Assembly (NCBI RefSeq): GCF_014650575.1
Contig: NZ_BMVF01000003.1
Coordinates: forward strand, 310,001 to 374,000
Reading direction: 5' to 3'
DNA: 64,000 nucleotides
Source of the DNA: Streptomyces naganishii JCM 4654
Lineage (GTDB): Bacteria; Actinomycetota; Actinomycetes; Streptomycetales; Streptomycetaceae
The notes beneath the pieces are model-generated. The model saw only the letters and a list, made by a program, of their open reading frames with translations, did not search any database and was not told the DNA's origin. This document shows, one piece after another, positions 57,910-64,000 of this stretch (its first letter is position 1; every line of letters starts with the position of its first letter). The position numbers and the translations under genes were made by a program.

Positions 57910-58383
57910 GTGGACAGCGCCGACGGATGGGGAGACGACGTCTACCAGCCCGACGAGGACTCCGAGATCAAGGAGGACACGGGGGTGCTCGACTCGGAGG
58001 ACACGCTGGAGTACGACGGAGTCGAGGACCCCCTGGACCGTGGCTGGTCCCCTCCGGAGCGCCCGTGGGCCGTGGAGCACACCGGCGTGACCGCCGCGGA
58101 GCGCCGGCACGGCGAGACGCTGGACCAGCGCCTCGCGGAGGAGACGCCCGACCAGGCCACTCCCGACGGCGACGGAATCGGCGACTGCGAGGGCACGGAC
58201 GGGGAACTCCTGGACAACGAGGTCGGCGGTGCCCGCTCCGGCCGGCTCGTCGCGCCCGACGAGGGTGCGCACGAGGACGAGGAGAGCGCGCTGATCGCCA
58301 GTGACGTGGGCATCGACGGCGCCGCCGCCTCGGCAGAAGAGGCCGCCATGCACGTCGTGGACGAGGACACGCTGTACGGCTGA
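57910..58383 (+). CDS. DUF5709 domain protein, highly acidic
   Basis: A 157-residue, strongly acidic protein from GTG 57910 with GGAGGT five bases upstream. Start VDSADGWGDDVYQPDEDSEI, a middle with LDRGWSPPERPWAVEHTGVT and ETLDQRLAEE, and a C-terminal AEEAAMHVVDED. This is the actinobacterial DUF5709 pattern. It is predicted largely disordered, with no catalytic motif. Function unknown. The L31 gene follows after 75 bp and may share its message. Confidence 0.85.
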   Translation: MDSADGWGDDVYQPDEDSEIKEDTGVLDSEDTLEYDGVEDPLDRGWSPPERPWAVEHTGVTAAERRHGETLDQRLAEETPDQATPDGDGIGDCEGTDGELLDNEVGGARSGRLVAPDEGAHEDEESALIASDVGIDGAAASAEEAAMHVVDEDTLYG

Positions 58384-58458
58384 CCCCGGTACGCCCGGCC
58401 CCGCTGGACCCGCCGTCCCCGCGCCACGGCCTTCTCCCCCGCCGCACGAGGAGCACCC

Positions 58459-58734
58459 ATGCAGCAGGACAAGCACCCCGACTACCACCCCGTCGTCTTC
58501 CGCGACCGGGCCGCCGGATACGCCTTCCTGACCCGGTCCACCGCGACCAGCGACCAGCGCATCGAGTGGGACGACGGCCAGACCTACCCGGTCGTGGACG
58601 TGGAGATCTCCTCGGAGAGCCATCCCTTCTACACCGGCAAGGCGCGCACGGTGGACACCGAGGGCCGCATCGCCCGGTTCGAGCGGCGCTACGGCGGCCC
58701 GGGACAGGAGCCGGAGGGCGGCGGAGCCGCCTGA
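58459..58734 (+). CDS. rpmE2: 50S ribosomal protein L31, type B (cysteine-free)
   Basis: A 91-residue L31 paralogue: [40 protein letters not shown], and [20 protein letters not shown]. It contains no Cys, so it is the zinc-free C-minus form that can replace zinc-binding L31 on the ribosome. Such copies are often Zur-repressed in actinobacteria. I see no AT-rich Zur-type palindrome in the 75 bp upstream, so control may differ here. Confidence 0.93.
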   Translation: MQQDKHPDYHPVVFRDRAAGYAFLTRSTATSDQRIEWDDGQTYPVVDVEISSESHPFYTGKARTVDTEGRIARFERRYGGPGQEPEGGGAA

Positions 58735-58784
58735 CCCCTCCCTGCCAGCGGCAGCCCCGGCGCGGGCGGGTGCGCGCGGGGGCC

Positions 58785-59579
58785 TCAGATGAAGTTCAGC
58801 GCGGCCGCGCAGCCCACCCCGCCGAGCAGCATGAACACCGGCATCAGCACCTTGAGCTCCACCCAGCTGCCCGCGCGGAACCGCATGAACTTCGGCGGAC
58901 CCACCGGGTACCAGCGCCTGCGTCCCACCGGTATCGGCCACAGGATCGGGCAGCCCGAGACGGTCAGGGCGTCCCCGATGTCGTGCATCAGGGCGCCCAG
59001 CACGATCGGCAGCCCCAGCCACAGGTACTGCTGTCCCGGCTCCGTGAACAGCCAGTGGGAGCCGTTGCCCGGCTGGTCGAGGACGCCGGCCAGGATCCAG
59101 GCGCTGGTCGCGGCCAGCAGCCAGACCAGCACGTCGCTGCTGGAGCCGCGTGCCGCCCGCCACAGCAGTCCCTCGATCGCCAGCACCATGTGCACGAAGA
59201 GGATCGCCAGCACCGCCCACCGGCCCCCGGCGAGGGCCACCACGGAGGAACCGGCGCCGATCAGCACCGCCCACAGCCAGGTGTGCGTCAGTGTGCGGTG
59301 TCCGCCGGAACGGCGCGGGTCGCCCTGCTTGCGCGTCGCCTTGTAGACGGCGTAGGAGAGCTTGTCCACGATCTCGCAGAGCGCGTGCGAGATCGGTCCG
59401 AAGGCGCGCGAGATGGTGGCGGCCTTGTGGTCCAGGTCCGGGGCGAGCGCGGCGCCCGCGCAGATCAGGGCACCGCACAGCAGCACCGGCCAGGGCATCG
59501 GGTGCCCGGCCGCGGCGGCCGCTGCTCCGACGCCGAGCCAGGCCGCGGCTCCCGACAGTGAGTGTGCTGGTCCCATCAT
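58785..59579 (-). CDS. DUF457/YdjM-like membrane metal-dependent hydrolase
   Basis: A 264-residue membrane protein starting MMGPAHSLSGAAAWLG (ATG 59579, or the next codon). Motifs CAGAALAPDLDHKAATIS, GGHRTLTHTWLWA and LGALMHDIGDALTVSGCPIL supply the His/Asp residues of the YdjM/DUF457 family of membrane-bound metal-dependent hydrolases, with five to six TM helices. Enzymatic activity is only inferred for the family. Divergent from the helicase gene. Confidence 0.85.
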   Translation of the reverse strand: MMGPAHSLSGAAAWLGVGAAAAAAGHPMPWPVLLCGALICAGAALAPDLDHKAATISRAFGPISHALCEIVDKLSYAVYKATRKQGDPRRSGGHRTLTHTWLWAVLIGAGSSVVALAGGRWAVLAILFVHMVLAIEGLLWRAARGSSSDVLVWLLAATSAWILAGVLDQPGNGSHWLFTEPGQQYLWLGLPIVLGALMHDIGDALTVSGCPILWPIPVGRRRWYPVGPPKFMRFRAGSWVELKVLMPVFMLLGGVGCAAALNFI

Positions 59580-59724
59580 GGCCGTTCCCCGCCCCATTCC
59601 TCGCGTGCCGCTGCCCAGTTGGCCCGGTGCGCCGATCCTCCGTCGGCGACACAGCGTAGCGGTCGTGATCTTCGGTCCGGCAGCCGATTCCCGCCTCGGA
59701 CATCGCGCCAGGCAAGATGGGGGC

Positions 59725-62238
59725 GTGACCCTCATCGATCAGCTCCCGCCGACCGCCGACCCCGACGCCCTCTACGAAGCCTTCGAGTCGTGGGCGCAGG
59801 AGCGCGGTCTCACGCTCTACCCCCACCAGGAGGAGGCGCTGATCGAGGTGGTCTCCGGGGCGAACGTGATCGTCTCGACGCCCACCGGCTCCGGCAAGAG
59901 CATGATCGCCGCGGGTGCGCACTTCGCCGCCCTGGCCCGGGACGAGGTCACCTTCTACACGGCTCCGATCAAGGCGCTGGTCTCGGAGAAGTTCTTCGAG
60001 CTGTGCAAGCTGTTCGGCACCGAGAACGTCGGCATGCTCACCGGTGACGCCTCCGTCAACGCCGACGCGCCCGTCATCTGCTGCACCGCCGAGGTGCTGG
60101 CGTCGATCGCGCTGCGCGACGGCAGGCACGCCGACGTCGGCCAGGTCGTCATGGACGAGTTCCACTTCTACGCCGAACCCGACCGCGGCTGGGCCTGGCA
60201 GATCCCGCTGCTGGAACTGCCCCAGGCGCAGTTCGTGCTGATGTCGGCGACGCTCGGCGACGTCTCCTTCTTCGAGAAGGACCTCACCCGCCGCACCGGA
60301 CGCCCCACCGCGGTGGTCCGCTCGGCGACCCGCCCGGTGCCGCTCTCCTACGAGTACCGGCGCACTCCGCTGACCGAGACGCTCACCGAGCTGCTTCAGA
60401 CCCGGCAGGCGCCGGTCTACATCGTGCACTTCACGCAGGCGCAGGCCGTGGAGCGGGCGCAGGCGCTGATGAGCATCAACATGTGCTCGCGCGAAGAGAA
60501 GGAGCAGATCGCCGAGCTGATCGGCAACTTCCGCTTCACCACGAAGTTCGGCCGCAACCTCTCCCGCTACGTGCGGCACGGTATCGGCGTGCACCACGCC
60601 GGCATGCTGCCCAAGTACCGGCGCCTGGTGGAGAAGCTCGCGCAGGCTGGTCTGCTGAAGGTGATCTGCGGGACGGACACGCTCGGCGTCGGCGTCAACG
60701 TCCCGATCCGCACCGTGCTGTTCACGGCGCTGACCAAGTACGACGGGAGCCGGGTGCGGACCCTGCGCGCCCGTGAGTTCCACCAGATCGCCGGCCGGGC
60801 CGGCCGCGCGGGCTTCGACACGGAGGGCTTCGTCGTCGCCCAGGCCCCCGAGCACGTCATCGAGAACGAGAAGGCGCTCGCCAAGGCCGGCGACGACCCG
60901 AAGAAGCGCCGCAAGGTCGTCCGCAAGAAGGCGCCCGAGGGCTTCGTCGCCTGGACGGACAACACCTTCGACAAGCTCATCGCCTCCGAGCCGGAGCCGC
61001 TGACCTCGCGCTTCCGGGTGACGCACACGATGCTCCTGTCGGTGATCGCGCGCCCCGGCAACGCCTTCGAGGCGATGCGGCACCTGCTGGAGGACAACCA
61101 CGAGCCGCGCAAGCAGCAGCTGCGGCACATCCGGCGGGCGATCGCCATCTACCGCTCGCTGCTCGACGGCGGCATCGTGGAGAAGCTCGACCAGCCGGAC
61201 GCCGAGGGGCGCATCGTTCGTCTCACCGTCGACCTGCAGCAGGACTTCGCGCTCAACCAGCCGCTGTCCACGTTCGCACTGGCCGCCTTCGAACTGCTCG
61301 ACCCCGAGTCGCCCTCCTACGCGCTGGACATGGTGTCCGTCGTGGAGTCCACCCTGGACGACCCCCGGCAGATCCTCGTCGCCCAGCAGAACAAGGCGCG
61401 CGGTGAGGCCGTGGCCGCGATGAAGGCCGACGGTGTCGAGTACGAGGAGCGCATGGAGCGCCTCCAGGACATCACCTACCCCAAGCCGCTGGAGGAGCTG
61501 CTCTTCCACGCGTACAACACCTACCGCAAGAGCCACCCCTGGGTGGGCGACCATCCGCTGTCCCCGAAGTCCGTGATCCGCGACATGTACGAACGGGCTC
61601 TTTCGTTCACCGAGTTGGTGTCCTACTACGAGCTGGCCCGCACCGAGGGCATCGTGCTGCGCTACCTCGCGAGCGCCTACAAGGCCCTGGAGCACACCGT
61701 CCCCGACGACCTGAAGTCGGAGGACCTTCAGGACCTGATCGCCTGGCTCGGCGAGATGGTGCGCCAGGTCGACTCCAGCCTGCTGGACGAGTGGGAGCAG
61801 CTGGCCAACCCGGAGGAGATGACCGCCGAGGAGGCCCAGGAGAAGGCCGACCAGGTCAAGCCGGTGACCTCCAACGCGCGCGCCTTCCGCGTCCTGGTTC
61901 GCAACGCCATGTTCCGCCGTGTGGAGCTCGCGGCCCTCGACCAGGTCGACGAGCTGGGCGAGATGGACGCCGAGTCCGGGTGGGACGCCGAAGCCTGGGG
62001 CGAGGCGATGGACAAGTACTGGGAGGAGTACGAGGACCTCGGCACCGGTCCGGACGCCCGCGGGCCCAAGCTGCTGGTGATCAAGGAGGAGCCGGAGCAC
62101 GGCCTGTGGCGGGTGCGGCAGATCTTCGACGATCCGAACGGCGACCACGACTGGGGCATCAGCGCGGAGGTCGACCTCGCCGCCTCCGACGCCGAGGGCC
62201 GCGCCATCGTCCGCGTGACCGACGTCGGCCAGCTGTGA
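59725..62238 (+). CDS. Ski2-like DEAD/DEAH-box RNA helicase with DUF3516-type C-terminus
   Basis: An 837-residue superfamily 2 helicase from GTG 59725. Motif I STPTGSGKS (about residue 53), motif Ia YTAPIKALVSEKFFELC, motif II VVMDEFHFY (DEFH), motif III MSATLGD, motif V GTDTLGVGVNVPIRTVLFTA and motif [19 protein letters not shown]. After about residue 400 comes a long helical region (ITYPKPLEELLFHAYNTYRK) typical of the DUF3516 helicases of actinobacteria, ending in WGISAEVDLAASD. Probably acts in RNA turnover or ribosome-related unwinding. Confidence 0.9.
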   Translation: MTLIDQLPPTADPDALYEAFESWAQERGLTLYPHQEEALIEVVSGANVIVSTPTGSGKSMIAAGAHFAALARDEVTFYTAPIKALVSEKFFELCKLFGTENVGMLTGDASVNADAPVICCTAEVLASIALRDGRHADVGQVVMDEFHFYAEPDRGWAWQIPLLELPQAQFVLMSATLGDVSFFEKDLTRRTGRPTAVVRSATRPVPLSYEYRRTPLTETLTELLQTRQAPVYIVHFTQAQAVERAQALMSINMCSREEKEQIAELIGNFRFTTKFGRNLSRYVRHGIGVHHAGMLPKYRRLVEKLAQAGLLKVICGTDTLGVGVNVPIRTVLFTALTKYDGSRVRTLRAREFHQIAGRAGRAGFDTEGFVVAQAPEHVIENEKALAKAGDDPKKRRKVVRKKAPEGFVAWTDNTFDKLIASEPEPLTSRFRVTHTMLLSVIARPGNAFEAMRHLLEDNHEPRKQQLRHIRRAIAIYRSLLDGGIVEKLDQPDAEGRIVRLTVDLQQDFALNQPLSTFALAAFELLDPESPSYALDMVSVVESTLDDPRQILVAQQNKARGEAVAAMKADGVEYEERMERLQDITYPKPLEELLFHAYNTYRKSHPWVGDHPLSPKSVIRDMYERALSFTELVSYYELARTEGIVLRYLASAYKALEHTVPDDLKSEDLQDLIAWLGEMVRQVDSSLLDEWEQLANPEEMTAEEAQEKADQVKPVTSNARAFRVLVRNAMFRRVELAALDQVDELGEMDAESGWDAEAWGEAMDKYWEEYEDLGTGPDARGPKLLVIKEEPEHGLWRVRQIFDDPNGDHDWGISAEVDLAASDAEGRAIVRVTDVGQL

Positions 62239-62278
62239 GCAGGCGACGGTCACCCGCGAGCACTGGAGAGTCCCCCTC

Positions 62279-63145
62279 ATGACGAACCCGGCCGAGAGAC
62301 TCGTCGACCTGCTCGACCTGGAGCAGATCGAGGTCAACATCTTCCGCGGCCGCAGCCCGCAGGAGTCCTTGCAGCGGGTCTTCGGCGGCCAGGTGGCGGG
62401 CCAGGCCCTCGTCGCCGCCGGACGCACCACCGACGGCGAGCGCCCCGTGCACTCGCTGCACGCGTACTTCCTGCGTCCCGGCCGGCCAGGGGTGCCGATC
62501 GTGTACCAGGTCGAACGGGTGCGGGACGGGCGGTCCTTCACGACCCGCCGGGTCACCGCGGTGCAGCAGGGCCGCACGATCTTCAACCTGACCGCCTCCT
62601 TCCACAAGCCTGAACAGGGGAGTTTCGAGCACCAGTTGCCGCCGGCGCGCAAGGTCCCGCCGCCGGACTCGCTGCCGACGGTCACCGACGAGATACGGGA
62701 ACATCTGGGAACGCTGCCCGAGCAGCTGGAGCGCATGGCGCGCCGTCAGCCCTTCGACATCCGCTACGTGGACCGGCTGCGCTGGACCGCCGAGGCGGTC
62801 GAGGACGCCGAGCCGCGCAGCGCCGTGTGGATGCGCGCGGTCGGACCGCTCGGCGACGATCCGCTCGTGCACACCTGCGCACTGACCTACGCCAGCGACA
62901 TGACCCTGCTCGACGCGGTGCGCCTTCCCGTCGAACCGCTGTGGGGCGCGCGGGGCTTCGACATGGCGTCGCTGGACCACGCCATGTGGTTCCACCGGCC
63001 GTTCCGCGCGGACGAGTGGTTCCTGTATGACCAGGAGTCCCCGATCGCGACGGGCGGCCGGGGCCTGGCCCGCGGGCGCATCTACGACCTGGAGGGGCGC
63101 ATGCTCGTGTCGGTCGTCCAGGAGGGGCTGTTCCGCGCCGTGTAG
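62279..63145 (+). CDS. tesB: Acyl-CoA thioesterase II
   Basis: A 288-residue double hot-dog thioesterase: VFGGQVAGQALVAAGRTTDG, HSLHAYFLRPGRPGVPIVYQ, RDGRSFTTRRVTAVQQGRTI in the N-terminal half, and YASDMTLLDAVRLP, LDHAMWFHRPFRADEWFLYD in the C-terminal half with the Asp and Ser/Thr of the TesB active site. It hydrolyses medium- and long-chain acyl-CoA to free acid and CoA. GGAG precedes ATG 62279. It starts 40 bp after the helicase stop. Confidence 0.94.
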   Translation: MTNPAERLVDLLDLEQIEVNIFRGRSPQESLQRVFGGQVAGQALVAAGRTTDGERPVHSLHAYFLRPGRPGVPIVYQVERVRDGRSFTTRRVTAVQQGRTIFNLTASFHKPEQGSFEHQLPPARKVPPPDSLPTVTDEIREHLGTLPEQLERMARRQPFDIRYVDRLRWTAEAVEDAEPRSAVWMRAVGPLGDDPLVHTCALTYASDMTLLDAVRLPVEPLWGARGFDMASLDHAMWFHRPFRADEWFLYDQESPIATGGRGLARGRIYDLEGRMLVSVVQEGLFRAV

Positions 63146-63169
63146 GCGGGAGTCGGCTCGCTCGGCGGA

Positions 63170-64000
63170 TCAGGTGCTTCTGCCGAAGAACCTGCCGAGC
63201 AGGCCCCGCGGCCGCTCTGCCCCGGCCGGATGCTCCGGCCGTGCGGGACGAGGAGCCGGGCGGGGTGCGGGGCAGTGATTCCGGGCCTCGTCCACCGCTC
63301 GTGCCAGGTCCGCCCGGAGCCATTCGATCTCGTCGGCGTCCTGCGCGGTGGTGATCCGCTCCGCGAGACGGGCGGCGGGCGAAGCCGGTGCGCCGTGCGC
63401 GGGAGGCAGTTGCCGGAACCGGTTCAGATGCGCTCGTTCATAGGGGTCCCCGACGATGTCCGACACCTGGAACGGGTCGAGGAGCGAGGCCACGGCCGCC
63501 GCCCGCTCCCAGGGGTCCTCGGCCCGGCGCAGCAGGAATCCCAGGTGCCGTCCGCGCCAGTTGCGCGGACGCAGGTCCACACCCGCCTCCAGTTGCTCCC
63601 GCAGGTTTCCCGGCAGGGACCGGTTCAGCAGATCGGTGTTCTTCGCGTCGGAGGCGAAGTCCTTCAGCTCGTCGGTCAGATAGAGCCAGACCACGGCGCG
63701 GTAGCGGTTGAGATAGAAGTGCACCGGCACGACCAGGCCCAGGCGGGCGAGACGGGTGAACCGGGCTGCCGTCACCTCCATGACCTTCGTCGCGCCCGCC
63801 GTGCCCACGGCCGTCACGCGCTCCCGCAGGGCTTCCGGGAAGCCCTTCTGGGCGCGCAGCCGCTCGATCTCCGTGCGCGCCACGCGGCGGCCGCCTCCGC
63901 CCTCGTCGGGCAGGGTGCGGATGTGGCCGAGGTGGACGGCCAGGTCGAACTCGCTGCGCCTGAGGCCCAGTTCGCGAGCCGCCCGGCTCTGTGTGAAGGG
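63170..64000 (-). CDS. DUF6397-like protein, 5' end cut by the window edge
   Basis: The frame is open to the right edge (276 codons seen), so the start is outside. The part in the window begins with an HTH-like stretch (FTQSRAARELGLRRSEFDLA, then VHLGHIRTLPDE) and continues with ARTEIERLRAQKGFPEALRE, a TAARFTRLARLGLVVPVHFY helix and a conserved DPWERAAAVASLLDPFQVSD segment. It ends in a Pro/Arg-rich tail. It resembles the Streptomyces DUF6397 family of unknown function; the N-terminal helix-turn-helix suggests DNA binding. Confidence 0.75.
   Translation of the reverse strand, partial: PFTQSRAARELGLRRSEFDLAVHLGHIRTLPDEGGGGRRVARTEIERLRAQKGFPEALRERVTAVGTAGATKVMEVTAARFTRLARLGLVVPVHFYLNRYRAVVWLYLTDELKDFASDAKNTDLLNRSLPGNLREQLEAGVDLRPRNWRGRHLGFLLRRAEDPWERAAAVASLLDPFQVSDIVGDPYERAHLNRFRQLPPAHGAPASPAARLAERITTAQDADEIEWLRADLARAVDEARNHCPAPRPAPRPARPEHPAGAERPRGLLGRFFGRST

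Noticed and set aside
54880..62736. A 2618-codon open frame on the - strand across six genes
   Set aside because: It runs antisense to ABC, DUF5709, L31, helicase and TesB genes that each have clear motifs and starts; high third-position GC removes stops from this frame.

Overview
The window is very GC-rich, densely packed bacterial DNA with GTG/TTG starts, four-base ATGA/GTGA gene overlaps and families typical of actinomycetes (DUF5134, DUF5709, DUF5997, Rv1733c-like and DUF6397 proteins). It most resembles a Streptomyces chromosome. I see no rRNA, tRNA, CRISPR array or phage. There is one insertion element.

Layout. 1-2.8 kb: end of a VOC protein, then a FUSC exporter/MarR operon with a palindromic operator. 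3.0-6.7 kb: DUF5134, M56 protease, PAP2 phosphatase/HAD hydrolase pair, DUF2630. 6.9-10.4 kb: a TetR gene whose stop codon abuts the terminal repeat of an IS1634-type element; the element carries a DUF3592 passenger gene and a twice-frameshifted transposase. 10.5-17.5 kb: FprA-like reductase, then a giant CtpI-like P-type ATPase downstream of a gene for a Lys/Ala-rich-tailed protein. 17.8-26.5 kb: PaaX regulator/AidB-like dehydrogenase, Rv1733c-like protein, Asp-box propeller, uracil-DNA glycosylase/GlcNAc-kinase-like pair, CbiX-like protein, and a lactonase with a DasR-type palindrome upstream. 26.6-30.7 kb: second FUSC protein with a repeat tail, divergent Lrp regulator, and a divergent pair of a LysR effector-domain-only protein and DUF5997.

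30.8-37.5 kb: a PaoABC/XdhC-like molybdenum aldehyde oxidoreductase operon facing its TetR regulator across two matching palindromes; a patatin gene is coupled to tetR. 37.5-48 kb: a probable sialic-acid (or related sialoglycoconjugate) utilisation locus. An FCD-type GntR regulator lies between an esterase/sialidase/DapA-family operon and a peptide-type ABC importer with a fused permease-ATPase, and the same operator core TCAGACGTCTGA occurs before both operons. 48-64 kb: YjbQ, flavin oxidoreductase, MltG-like protein, ABC exporter/MarR pair, L,D-transpeptidase, an asymmetric heterodimeric ABC exporter, DUF5709, L31, DUF457 membrane protein, Ski2-like helicase, TesB and a truncated DUF6397 gene.

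Best candidates for something undescribed: the split LysR-effector/DUF5997 pair (DUF5997 shows an internal duplication), the IS1634 element carrying a membrane-protein passenger, and the CtpI-type pump with its cationic-tail partner. Functional names come from motif recognition by eye; no database search was run.
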